Below are positions 24,721 through 34,164 of a DNA stretch of 64,000 bases, one piece after another (position 1 is the first letter of the stretch; every line of letters begins with the position of its first letter). A model generated the notes under the pieces. The model worked only from the letters and a program-made list of their open reading frames with translations, was not told the origin of the DNA and did no database searches. Origin of the DNA: Terrimonas pollutisoli (GTDB lineage Bacteria; Bacteroidota; Bacteroidia; Chitinophagales; Chitinophagaceae). Position numbers and translations under genes: made by a program. The stretch covers positions 372,001-436,000 of the forward strand of contig NZ_JARKNA010000001.1 of NCBI RefSeq assembly GCF_029360765.1, read 5' to 3'.

Positions 24721-27700
24721 ATGAAAAAAAATCATGCTTGTAGGTGGAGTTTTACAAACCTATCACTAACGAAGCTGCTTAAAATCATGAAACTAACTTC
24801 TATTCTGCTATTTGTCTGTGCAATGTCGGTCAATGCAGGCGGGTACTCCCAGGATGTGAAGGTCAATCTTTCGCTTACAGGGGTAAAGCTTACGAAGGTC
24901 TTTAAGGAGATCGAAAAAGAAACAAAGTACCGATTTACTTTTTGCAACGATATTATTCCGGAAGGCCGGATCTTTACTGTCAATGTAAGAGCGACACCAG
25001 TATCCCGGGTGATGAATGAAATAATGTCGGCAACAAAACTTAAATATCGGTTTGTTGAAGAATCCGGCATTTTTATTATTTCAGAAAAAAGCGATGAGGT
25101 ATTAGATGAGCCTGAAGCCCCCATACTACGCACTATCACCGGTACAGTAACCAACGATGCCGGAGAGCCATTGGCCGATGTATCTGTGCAGGTAAAAGGT
25201 TCGACCACTGCTACTATTACCGATGCCAAAGGTTTCTTCTCGCTTGATGTGGACGATAATGCCAAAATCCTGGTGTTTTCATTTGTTAGTATGACAACCA
25301 GGGAAGTGAGTATTGAAGGGAAAACCTCGGTACAGGTAACTCTTCAATCCAATAACAGGGCAATGGATGAGGTGGTCGTAGTAGGTTATGGTACACAAAG
25401 AAGAGCTTCAGTCACCGGGGCTGTTTCCAGTGTGAACAGTAAAACGCTGAACGAGCTGCCGGTGCTGAGCGTTTCCCAGGCATTACAAGGTCGTGTTGCC
25501 GGGTTGACGGTTACTAATAATGGAAGCCCCGGGGCAGAGCCCATTGTACGGATCAGGGGTATCAGTTCGATCAGCTTTGCTTCCGATCCGTTATATGTTG
25601 TTGATGGGTTTCCAACAGGCAACCTGTCAACTATTGATACTAGAGATATCGAGTCTGTCGATGTATTGAAAGACGCCTCTGCTGCTGCTATCTATGGTTC
25701 AAGAGCTACCAATGGTGTGATCATGATCACCACTAAGAAGGGCAGAAGAGACAGCAAAATACGGGTGAGTCTTGATTCTTATGTCGGCACACAGGAAGTT
25801 ACAGAAAGGCTTGATTTGTTGGATACCGAAGGGTTCAAAAAATATGCGCTTGCATACAGGGGTAGCCAGGTAGAAAGATTAACTGCACCAATGGTGGATC
25901 AGCCTACTCATACCGGGGCTACACAAACCTACGGACAAACCAATACCGACTGGCAGGATGCTTATTTCAGAAAAGGAAACATGACCCAGCATAATGTAGG
26001 CTTAAGCGGGGGAAATGATATATCCCGTTTTTATGCTTCTGCCGGTTTTATGGACCAGGAAGGTATTGCTCCAAGTGTTGGTTATCGCCGTTATAATTTC
26101 CGTCTGAATTCAGATCATGTCATTAGTAAAATCTTCACTTTCGGTGAGAATTTATATGTGGCTTATGGCGACCAGGCTTATGATAATAACGAAACAGGCT
26201 CCAGGACGAATTTGGTCAATGTAATCAGGATGTTTCCTCATATCCCGGTGTATGACCCGACCTCAAATGGTGGGTATAGAGGTGCCCATCCTGTTTTAGA
26301 TGGTGGTGATCCTACAAATCCTGTTGAAGACGCTGAGCTAAAAAATCCCGGTAACAGAAAAACAGCAAAGATTTTAGGAACAGCTTTCCTGGAGATCAAT
26401 TTTACCAAATGGCTAAGATTTAAATCAACATTTGGTATAGACTATGCCAATGGTTTAGACTATCGCTTTTCACCGATTTTCAACGACAACGGAGCCGTTG
26501 CCGGTTCAAGTTCAACCCAGGCTACTATTACTAATAACCGCGGTGTTTCTACAGTGCTATTATATACTGAACAACTTTCCTTCGATAAAACTTTTGGCAA
26601 TCATCACATCAATGCTATTGCCGTTTATGAACAACAAAGCCAGCAAACACGTAATGAAAACGCAAACGGTAAACAAGCTTCGAACGACCTTCGGACATTA
26701 AACAATGCCACCAATGTAGGTGTGCAAACACTGGTCGGTGAAAATACATTGATCTCATACCTGGGTCGTGTGAATTATGATTTTAATGGAAAGTACCTGG
26801 CGAGTGTCGCTGTTCGTCGTGACGGTCTTTCAGTTTGGGCCCCAGGAAAGAAGTGGGCAACATTCCCGTCAGCTTCTATTGGTTGGAGAATTGATGAGGA
26901 AGATTTTATGAAGGGCCAGGAAAAGATTTCTGAGTTAAAATTAAGGGCCGGCTACGGCGTTACTGGTCTTAATGGAACGGTTTTAGGCAACACACCCTGG
27001 CTGGTGACTGTAAATGCCAATAGTGCTTATTATCCCTTTGATGGTGCAGCTACCAGTGGCCCCGCTTCTTCTATTCAGCGTTTAGGAAATAAGGAACTGG
27101 AATGGGAAAAAACAAAACAATTAAATATTGGATTGGACCTTGGATTTCTGCGAAACAAATTCACTTTGTCCGCTGAATATTACCAGAGGAAAACTGATAA
27201 CTTAATTTTGAACGTCCCGCTTCCTCCTTCCTTTGGTTATATCACCAGTGAAGTAGCACAAAACGTTGGTTCCATGAAGAACAACGGCTTTGAAATGCAA
27301 TTAGGATACAATGACAGGGAAGGCGAATTAAAATGGAACGCCAGTGCCAATCTTAGTTTTATCACCAACGAAGTAACAAGATTGGCTGAGGGAGTTCCGA
27401 ATATTGAAAAAGGGGGGGACCAGGATTTTGGATCTTACAATATTACCAATACAGCCGTCGGTCACCCTGTTCAATCGTTCTATGGTTGGGTGGTAGAAGG
27501 TATTTTTCAAAATGCTGCAGAAGTTAGCAGTCATGCCACACAAGTTGCTGGAGCTGCGGGAACAGCCCCTGGTGACCTTAAATTCCAGGATACTAATAAA
27601 GATGGGGTAATTGATATAAAAGATCGCCAGTTTTTAGGAAGCTTCATTCCTAAGGCTACCTATGCATTTACACTGGGAGGTAACTATAAGAATTTTGATC

Positions 27701-28161
27701 TGTCTATTTTCTTACAAGGCGTTCAGGGTAATAAAATCTTCAACGCGACAAGGGTTATTACGGAAGGTATGGTTCGTTTCTTTAATGCAGGCACACAGGT
27801 ATTAAATGCATGGACTCCTTCTAATACCAATACCAGTATTCCCAGGGCTATTTCCTCTGATCCCAATCAAAATGCCCGGCCTTCGACACGTTTCCTTGAA
27901 GATGGTTCTTATCTGCGCTTGAAAAATATCATGCTGGGTTATAACGTTTCGGCCACCTCTTTGCAATCATTAACCAAAGGAGCGGTGAAGAACTTCCGTA
28001 TTTATGTTTCGGCTCAAAATATCCTGACATTTACAGACTACAGCGGATATGATCCCGAAGTAGGTAACAGAACGCCCAACCAATCATTAACCAACGGAAT
28101 TGACTTTGCTGTTTATCCCCAGCCAAAAGCTTACCTGCTTGGTATCCAGGTAGGTTTTTAA
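24721..28161 (+). CDS. SusC/RagA family TonB-dependent transporter with STN signalling domain
   Basis: A 1146-residue outer-membrane transporter. After a long signal region (about 1-45), an STN domain (about 48-115, GVKLTKVFKEIEKETKYRF) mediates contact with FecR. The CarboxypepD_reg-like domain follows (about 138-215, ITGTVTNDAGEPLADVSVQV). The TonB-contact segment MDEVVVVGYGTQRR leads into the plug, which includes RIRGISSI and DVLKDASAAAIYGSRATNGVI, and the beta barrel fills the rest, ending in LLGIQVGF. With its SusD it imports an oligomeric ligand. Its regulation runs through the upstream sigma/FecR pair. Confidence 0.97.
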   Translation: MKKNHACRWSFTNLSLTKLLKIMKLTSILLFVCAMSVNAGGYSQDVKVNLSLTGVKLTKVFKEIEKETKYRFTFCNDIIPEGRIFTVNVRATPVSRVMNEIMSATKLKYRFVEESGIFIISEKSDEVLDEPEAPILRTITGTVTNDAGEPLADVSVQVKGSTTATITDAKGFFSLDVDDNAKILVFSFVSMTTREVSIEGKTSVQVTLQSNNRAMDEVVVVGYGTQRRASVTGAVSSVNSKTLNELPVLSVSQALQGRVAGLTVTNNGSPGAEPIVRIRGISSISFASDPLYVVDGFPTGNLSTIDTRDIESVDVLKDASAAAIYGSRATNGVIMITTKKGRRDSKIRVSLDSYVGTQEVTERLDLLDTEGFKKYALAYRGSQVERLTAPMVDQPTHTGATQTYGQTNTDWQDAYFRKGNMTQHNVGLSGGNDISRFYASAGFMDQEGIAPSVGYRRYNFRLNSDHVISKIFTFGENLYVAYGDQAYDNNETGSRTNLVNVIRMFPHIPVYDPTSNGGYRGAHPVLDGGDPTNPVEDAELKNPGNRKTAKILGTAFLEINFTKWLRFKSTFGIDYANGLDYRFSPIFNDNGAVAGSSSTQATITNNRGVSTVLLYTEQLSFDKTFGNHHINAIAVYEQQSQQTRNENANGKQASNDLRTLNNATNVGVQTLVGENTLISYLGRVNYDFNGKYLASVAVRRDGLSVWAPGKKWATFPSASIGWRIDEEDFMKGQEKISELKLRAGYGVTGLNGTVLGNTPWLVTVNANSAYYPFDGAATSGPASSIQRLGNKELEWEKTKQLNIGLDLGFLRNKFTLSAEYYQRKTDNLILNVPLPPSFGYITSEVAQNVGSMKNNGFEMQLGYNDREGELKWNASANLSFITNEVTRLAEGVPNIEKGGDQDFGSYNITNTAVGHPVQSFYGWVVEGIFQNAAEVSSHATQVAGAAGTAPGDLKFQDTNKDGVIDIKDRQFLGSFIPKATYAFTLGGNYKNFDLSIFLQGVQGNKIFNATRVITEGMVRFFNAGTQVLNAWTPSNTNTSIPRAISSDPNQNARPSTRFLEDGSYLRLKNIMLGYNVSATSLQSLTKGAVKNFRIYVSAQNILTFTDYSGYDPEVGNRTPNQSLTNGIDFAVYPQPKAYLLGIQVGF

Positions 28162-28208
28162 CAGCAAACATTGAGTCAACTTTTATAAAATAAAATAGTA
28201 TGAAATGA

Positions 28209-28261
28209 ACCATAAAAATTTTGGAGCAATTTATACCAACCGCGATGAAAATTTTTATGGT
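28209..28261. repeat. 14-base perfect inverted repeat between susC and susD
   Basis: ACCATAAAAATTTT (28209-28222) pairs with AAAATTTTTATGGT (28248-28261) around a 25-base loop. It lies 47 bases after the susC stop and 37 before the susD ATG. It lacks a terminal T tract of its own on the plus strand, so it may tune mRNA stability or the SusC:SusD ratio rather than terminate. Confidence 0.6.
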
Positions 28262-28297
28262 GAATTACATGTGGCCCAAAACAATAAAAATTAACAC

Positions 28298-29824
28298 ATG
28301 AAACAAAATATAAGTAAAAGGTGTCTGGCTGTTCTCCTGGTATTCACCGGAATAGCTGCCTGTACCGATAAACTGGATGTTCTCGATGAAAACAACCCGA
28401 CAACCGAAAGTTATTTTAAAACTGCTTTGGAATTGCAGAATGGCGTAAATGCAATTTACTCCACCTTGCGCTCAGCAGAGTTGGTTGGAAGGGAATGGTT
28501 CTTTACGCATGACATGAGAAGTGGTGAATGTTCACCGGGTGGTGCGCAATTAGAAGCTCCAAGGGCGGAGTTATTGAAGCAGGCTTCACCGGCACCATCT
28601 AATTCTGTAATGTCGAATGTATGGACGGGTTCTTACCAAATGATCAACAGGGCGAACCAAGTGCTTTTGAAAGCACCAGATATAACAGATAATACAGCGC
28701 TTAGAGATCGCCTGGTTGGTGAAGCTAAATTTTTGAGAGCCTGGGCCTATTTTGAACTGGTATCGCAGTGGGGTGATGTTCCGCTTTATACAGAGACGAT
28801 TACTTCTACTACCGGCTTCCAGGGCAAGTCGCCTGCTGCGGATATTTATGCATTTATCATCGCCGATTTGACGGATGCTGCTCAAAAATTACCGGCTACT
28901 TATTCCGCTTCTGACAATGGAAGGGCGACAAAAGGCGCCGCTAATGCCTTACTGGGAAGAGTGCAAATGCAGAAAGGCGATTATGCTGCGGCAAAAGCTG
29001 CTCTTTTGGAAGTGTATGGCAAATATTCATTGGTCAATTATTTATGGAATTTTGATGGTGATGCCATAAATGATAAAGGTGTTTCAATTACGAAAGGGCA
29101 TGAATTTAATGCAGAGTCTATTTTTGAAGTTGTCTTTGTAGATAGAGGAGATAACAATTTTAACTGGGGGTATAATGGTGAAGGTTCCACAAGCCCGTTA
29201 AGTACAGTACGTAACCAGGAGTATGGTATTACCTGGGGAAATATAATTCCTTCCGACCGCTTGCTGAATGAATTTGAGCCGAATGACCCAAGGTATAAAT
29301 TTACCATTTTTGAGGAAGGCGATCAAATATTGACTCAATCACCGGTGGACCAACCAAAGACATTGACAGCTGCTGATATGAATGTTGCCGCCAGCACAAA
29401 GAACGGCGTCACAAAGAAAAGATTTTTCCGCAAGTATGGTATTTACGATTGGGTTAATTCCGGTTTTCATCCCGGTGGTCTTAATCATCGTTTAATTCGT
29501 TATGCTGATGTATTACTGATGCTGGCGGAATGTGAAGCGGAAGTTGGAACACCGGCGCAGGCTGCCAGTTATATCAATGAAGTTCGTAGCCGGCCGGGTG
29601 TAAACATGCCTGCGGTTACATTGACATCAAAAAACGATGCATTAAAGGCAGTGATGCATGAAAGATCCGTTGAATTGAGCGCAGAACAGGTTAGCAATAT
29701 CGATATCCTTCGCTGGAGGAAAAAAGGATATTTTCCTTCTATTATTCCAGATCGTGTACCAGGACAGGTTGATTTATTGCCGATTCCCTCGAGTGAAACT
29801 TCAACGAACCCATTGATAAAATAG
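28298..29824 (+). CDS. SusD/RagB family nutrient-binding lipoprotein
   Basis: A 508-residue surface lipoprotein. The signal peptide ends at a lipobox (GIAACTDKLDVL). The SusD-like N-terminal part has ESYFKTALELQNGVNAIYST, the TPR helices include AKFLRAWAYFELVSQWGDVP, and the C-terminal RagB part contains LIRYADVLLMLAECEAE, INEVRSRPGV and LLPIPSSE near the end. It caps the upstream SusC barrel and binds substrate. A terminator hairpin at 29904-29936 closes this unit. Confidence 0.96.
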   Translation: MKQNISKRCLAVLLVFTGIAACTDKLDVLDENNPTTESYFKTALELQNGVNAIYSTLRSAELVGREWFFTHDMRSGECSPGGAQLEAPRAELLKQASPAPSNSVMSNVWTGSYQMINRANQVLLKAPDITDNTALRDRLVGEAKFLRAWAYFELVSQWGDVPLYTETITSTTGFQGKSPAADIYAFIIADLTDAAQKLPATYSASDNGRATKGAANALLGRVQMQKGDYAAAKAALLEVYGKYSLVNYLWNFDGDAINDKGVSITKGHEFNAESIFEVVFVDRGDNNFNWGYNGEGSTSPLSTVRNQEYGITWGNIIPSDRLLNEFEPNDPRYKFTIFEEGDQILTQSPVDQPKTLTAADMNVAASTKNGVTKKRFFRKYGIYDWVNSGFHPGGLNHRLIRYADVLLMLAECEAEVGTPAQAASYINEVRSRPGVNMPAVTLTSKNDALKAVMHERSVELSAEQVSNIDILRWRKKGYFPSIIPDRVPGQVDLLPIPSSETSTNPLIK

Positions 29825-29903
29825 ATCATTGTTATCGCTCTTCCATAGCGATTATTAGAATAGTTTGAGAGTTTAGTTCTTTTCTCATCGTTAAGCAGTA
29901 ATC

Positions 29904-29936
29904 ATAGGGCTGTCATTATTGACGGCCCTATTTTTT
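29904..29936 (+). terminator. Intrinsic terminator after the first SusC/SusD pair
   Basis: ATAGGGC (29904-29910) pairs with GCCCTAT (29925-29931), with further pairing inside (TGTCA/TGAC), and the stem runs into TTTTTT (29931-29936). It lies 80 bases past the SusD stop and separates that gene from the VCBS-ASPIC gene. Confidence 0.85.
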
Positions 29937-30003
29937 AATATAAAATTCCAAATTCCTTTGGTCGGGATACTGTATCTCTCTCCCGAAGTAACTTGCAACC
30001 AGT

Positions 30004-33000
30004 ATGAAAAAAAGATTTACCGATAGCCGTTCTTATTTTTTTATTGCGGCCATCCTTTTTTTGAACTCGTGTATTCATAAGCAACAGAACAGGTTGTTCA
30101 CGCAGCTCGGTCCGGCAGAGTCAGGTATTTTTTTTAGTAACGATATTCATGACAGCGATTCTTCACATTCTTTTATCAACGAGTTTGGTTACATGGGTGG
30201 AGGAGTAGGGATTGGTGATTTTAATAATGATGGGTTAAAGGATATTTTTTTTACCGGTAACCAGGTAAGTAGCCGCCTGTACATTAATAAAGGAGATAAT
30301 CAATTCGATGATATAACGGAAAAGGCGGGGATTGGTACTGATGTCTGGTGCACGGGTGTCAGTATTGTTGATATCAATCATGACGGGTATGATGACATCT
30401 ATGTATGCGTTTTTGGAAAGGATCTGCTGCACCCCGCAAAGAATCTTTTATTCATTAACCAACATGATCTTTCTTTCAAAGAACAAGCGGAAGCATATGG
30501 ACTTGCTGACACGGGCTATTCAACCCAGGCCGTATTTTTTGATTATGACAGGGACGGTGATCTTGATATGTATCTAGCTAATTATTTATTAAGTGCAAGA
30601 AATACCAATACCATTTTTCCCCGTGACAAAAGTGGCAGGTCCGCTGCCAATGATAAGCTCTATCGGAATGATGGTGATAGTGTACAGGCAGGGCATCCCG
30701 TCTTTGTCGACGTTTCTATGCAGGCCGGGATTAAGGAAGACGGGTATGGCCTGGGCGTAGTAGCAAGTGATTTTAATAATGATGGATGGCCGGATATTTA
30801 TGTCGCCAATGATTTTGTATCCAATGATGAACTATGGCTGAACAACCGCAACGGTACGTTTACTAATTGTATCGCGAAATCGATTCAACACCAGAGTTAT
30901 TCCAGTATGGGCACAGATGCCGCAGACATTAACAATGATGAGTTACCGGATATCCTTACACTGGATATGTTGCCTGAATACAATGAAAGAAAAAAAACTT
31001 CCTTCTCTTTCATGAATTATGAAAGGTATGAGGCAGAACGGGCCATGGGGTATGAGCCGGAATTTATGCGCAACACGCTTCAACTAAATAATGGCAGCCT
31101 GCAGCGGGGAGATACCAGCCTGCCATTTTTCAGCGAGATAGGACAGTTGAGCGGCATACAGGCAACCGATTGGAGCTGGAGTGTGTTGTTAGCTGATTTT
31201 AATAATGATGGATGGAAGGATATTCATGTAACAAATGGAATCGGAAGAGATTTTATTGATGCCGATTTCCTGGAATTCAGTAGTAATATCTTCAATAGTG
31301 GCCGCAGCAGGGAAGAACAGGAAAAAGCGATCAGGCAAAAACTGGCTTCGTTGGATCATGTTAACCTTCCGAATTATTTATACCTCAACCAACGTGATTT
31401 AACGTTTGCCGATCACTCGGAAGCCGGGGGTATCAATGAGCCATCCATGTCAAATGGAGCCGCCTATGCCGACCTTGATAATGATGGCGATCCCGATCTC
31501 TTGGTCAATAACATCAACAAAGAAGCATTTGTTTTTATCAATAATACCAATCAAAAAAATAAACCGGTCACTACTCATTTTTTAAGCCTTCAATTGAAAG
31601 GGGATAGCCTGAACCGGCATGGTCTCGGTGCAAAAATTTTTGTGTATAATGATGGTAAAGCTCAACTGCAGGAACAAAACCCGGTGCGGGGTTATTTTTC
31701 TTCGGTAGATCAGCAACTGATCTTTGGATTGGGAAAAAGTGATCATGCGGATTCGTTGGAAATTGTTTGGCCGGATAGTAAAAGACAAGTAATAAAAAAT
31801 ATCGTTGCCGATACTACATTGGTTCTTTCATGGAATAATGCTGCTGCCGGTCGAATAGTTGAGACAGTGAAGCCGGCGTTTCTTTTTTCGGATATTACTT
31901 CATTGGCCGGTCTTTCATACAGGCACCAGGATAATCCATTTAATGACTACACCATTCAGCGGTTGTTGCCGCAAAGGTATTCGCAGCTAGGGCCCTTTAT
32001 TACTTCCGGCGATATCAATAATGATGGGACCGCTGACTTTTTCATTGGCGGTGGATTTAATTTTTCCGGTAAAATGTTCACGCAGAATCCCGGAAAGGTA
32101 TTCACCTCAAGAGATCTTACAGACAGTATTAAGTTTGAGGAAGACCTGGATTGTATTTTATTTGATGCTGATAAAGATGGCGATTCCGATCTGCTCGTTA
32201 CCTGCGGTGATATGCAGTACAATGAAAATTCAATCTATTATAAACCTCGATTGTACATCAATGACGGGAAAGCCAATTTCAGTTTGCAGGCTAATGCGAT
32301 TCCCCATTCGGTAAAAACAATTGCCGGATGTGTAAGCGCCGGTGATTATGATGGGGATGGTGATGATGATTTATTCATTGGTGGGCGGGTGTCAAAGAAG
32401 TATCCGCTGCCACCACGCAGTTTTTTATTACAAAACAATAACGGCGTTTTTAAAGATGTTACCGCAAAAGTTTGTCCTGCTTTGCGAAACGTGGGTATGG
32501 TTACGTCGGCGGTATGGACAGATTTTGATAATGATAAACAAACCGACCTCATCATTGCAGGTGAATGGATGCCTATACAATTTTTTAAGAACAATCATGG
32601 CAATTTAATGGAAGCAACCTCATCCACCGGGTTAACCCAGCTAAATGGTATGTGGCGAAGCTTGGTTGCAAACGATATGGATAATGATGGAGATATTGAC
32701 CTGGTTGCCGGTAACCTCGGTTTGAATTGTGAATACAAAGTCAATGAGGCAGAACCTATGCAGTTATACGCTACCGACCTGGATGGTAACGGAAGTATCG
32801 ACCCCGTTTTTTTCTATTATATAAAAAGCGAGGATGGAAGAAAGCATTCGTTTCCTGCTATCAGTCGAAACCGTTTTTCGGACCAGGTACCTGCTATCAA
32901 AAAACAATTCTTGTTGTACAAGGATTATTCCAATGCAACATTTAATGAAATTTTCAAAGGAAAGGCCAGGGGAAATATTTTACAACTGCAGTGTAACGAA

Positions 33001-33381
33001 ACAAGAACCTGTTATTTTGAAAATACAGGCAATGGGAAATTCATCAAACATCCATTGCCTGTTGAGGCGCAGTTTGCACCGGTAAACGCAATCATCTGTG
33101 ATGACCTGGACAACGACGGATTTAAGGACCTGCTACTGGCAGGTAACGAATACCAGGCAGAAGTAATAACAGGAAGATATGATGCGTCCTATGGTTGTTT
33201 TCTCCGTGGCAGTAGTAATAAATCTTTTACACCGGTTCCTGCAGTTCAAAGCGGATTTATGCTGACCGGTGATATAAAAGACATGTCACTTATTCGCTTA
33301 TCAAATGGAGAAAAAATAGTTCTTGCAGCAGTCAATAATGATTCACTGCGGGTATTCAGAGTAGGCGTTGCGTCAAAATAA
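30004..33381 (+). CDS. VCBS/FG-GAP repeat lipoprotein with ASPIC/UnbV domain (paralogue 1)
   Basis: A 1125-residue predicted lipoprotein (lipobox LNSCIHK). Two sets of FG-GAP/VCBS repeats carry Ca-binding-type DxNxDG loops (DFNNDGLKD, DYDRDGDLD, DFNNDGWPD, DLDNDGDPD, DKDGDSD), forming beta-propeller blades in the N- and C-terminal parts. Between them, about residues 529-609, lies the ASPIC/UnbV domain, with NRHGLGAKIFVYNDG and QLIFGLGKSDHADSLEIVWPD. Such proteins are common in SusC/D loci of soil and marine Bacteroidota, but their role (binding, adhesion or catalysis) is not established. It faces the response regulator gene convergently. Confidence 0.92.
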   Translation: MKKRFTDSRSYFFIAAILFLNSCIHKQQNRLFTQLGPAESGIFFSNDIHDSDSSHSFINEFGYMGGGVGIGDFNNDGLKDIFFTGNQVSSRLYINKGDNQFDDITEKAGIGTDVWCTGVSIVDINHDGYDDIYVCVFGKDLLHPAKNLLFINQHDLSFKEQAEAYGLADTGYSTQAVFFDYDRDGDLDMYLANYLLSARNTNTIFPRDKSGRSAANDKLYRNDGDSVQAGHPVFVDVSMQAGIKEDGYGLGVVASDFNNDGWPDIYVANDFVSNDELWLNNRNGTFTNCIAKSIQHQSYSSMGTDAADINNDELPDILTLDMLPEYNERKKTSFSFMNYERYEAERAMGYEPEFMRNTLQLNNGSLQRGDTSLPFFSEIGQLSGIQATDWSWSVLLADFNNDGWKDIHVTNGIGRDFIDADFLEFSSNIFNSGRSREEQEKAIRQKLASLDHVNLPNYLYLNQRDLTFADHSEAGGINEPSMSNGAAYADLDNDGDPDLLVNNINKEAFVFINNTNQKNKPVTTHFLSLQLKGDSLNRHGLGAKIFVYNDGKAQLQEQNPVRGYFSSVDQQLIFGLGKSDHADSLEIVWPDSKRQVIKNIVADTTLVLSWNNAAAGRIVETVKPAFLFSDITSLAGLSYRHQDNPFNDYTIQRLLPQRYSQLGPFITSGDINNDGTADFFIGGGFNFSGKMFTQNPGKVFTSRDLTDSIKFEEDLDCILFDADKDGDSDLLVTCGDMQYNENSIYYKPRLYINDGKANFSLQANAIPHSVKTIAGCVSAGDYDGDGDDDLFIGGRVSKKYPLPPRSFLLQNNNGVFKDVTAKVCPALRNVGMVTSAVWTDFDNDKQTDLIIAGEWMPIQFFKNNHGNLMEATSSTGLTQLNGMWRSLVANDMDNDGDIDLVAGNLGLNCEYKVNEAEPMQLYATDLDGNGSIDPVFFYYIKSEDGRKHSFPAISRNRFSDQVPAIKKQFLLYKDYSNATFNEIFKGKARGNILQLQCNETRTCYFENTGNGKFIKHPLPVEAQFAPVNAIICDDLDNDGFKDLLLAGNEYQAEVITGRYDASYGCFLRGSSNKSFTPVPAVQSGFMLTGDIKDMSLIRLSNGEKIVLAAVNNDSLRVFRVGVASK

Positions 33382-33402
33382 TTGGACTGCTTATTTTACA
33401 TT

Positions 33403-34164
33403 TCAGTTATGACTTTTCGCCTGGAATTCTGAAGGAGTCATATTGAACTGTTTGAAAAAACACCTTCCGAAATGATGTTGCGATGTGAATCCCACCATAT
33501 CCGAAATCTCATACAGCTTAAACTTGCCTTCTGTTAAAAGTTTGGCTGCTTGTTTGAGCCGGTTAACTTTTATTAGTTCATTAGGCGGCAGGTTACAGAT
33601 ATCATTGATTTTCCGATAAAGCGTTGCACGGCTCATAAACATTTCACGGGCAAGAAATTCAACATCGAGATTCGGGTTTTTAAGATTGTTCGAAATAATG
33701 TCAGTGATCTTTTCCAGGAATTCTTCATCTGCTTTCGAATAGCCAATGCTTTTTATATGGGTAAGTGGAGAGCTTGCAAAAAAATCCTTTAGCTTATTAC
33801 GGTTTGTTAAAAGGTTGTCGATCTGCGCCAGCAAATGCTTGGGGGAAAATGGTTTTTCAATATATGCATCTGCACCTTTTTCCAATCCCTCGATACGGGA
33901 ATCCAGCGTTTTCCTGGCAGTCAGCAAAATAATAGGAATGTGGCAATAGTTGATGCTGGATTTAATCCTGTTACAAATTTCAAAACCATCCATTACCGGC
34001 ATCATGATATCACTGATGATCAGGTGTACTGTTTCGTTTTCAACAATCTGCATGGCTTTCTGTCCGTTAAGAGCAGTTAAAACCGCGTACTTTGGTCTCA
34101 GGCTGTCTGCAAGAAATTCAATGATCTCTGCGTTATCATCCACAATTAAAACTACTGATTCCAT
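33403..34164 (-). CDS. Response regulator with AraC-type output domain
   Basis: A 253-residue two-domain regulator. The receiver (1-120) has LIVDDNAEI, the phospho-aspartate in LIISDIMMPVMDG, LLTARK and IEKPFSP. The AraC HTH (about 150-250) has REMFMSRATLYRKINDICNLPP and VGFTSQHHFGRCFFKQFNMTPSEF. This is exactly the C-terminal half of a hybrid two-component (HTCS) protein but encoded separately. Its ATG overlaps the kinase stop by one base. It probably activates the divergent SusC/SusD unit starting at 37773. Confidence 0.94.
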   Translation of the reverse strand: MESVVLIVDDNAEIIEFLADSLRPKYAVLTALNGQKAMQIVENETVHLIISDIMMPVMDGFEICNRIKSSINYCHIPIILLTARKTLDSRIEGLEKGADAYIEKPFSPKHLLAQIDNLLTNRNKLKDFFASSPLTHIKSIGYSKADEEFLEKITDIISNNLKNPNLDVEFLAREMFMSRATLYRKINDICNLPPNELIKVNRLKQAAKLLTEGKFKLYEISDMVGFTSQHHFGRCFFKQFNMTPSEFQAKSHN

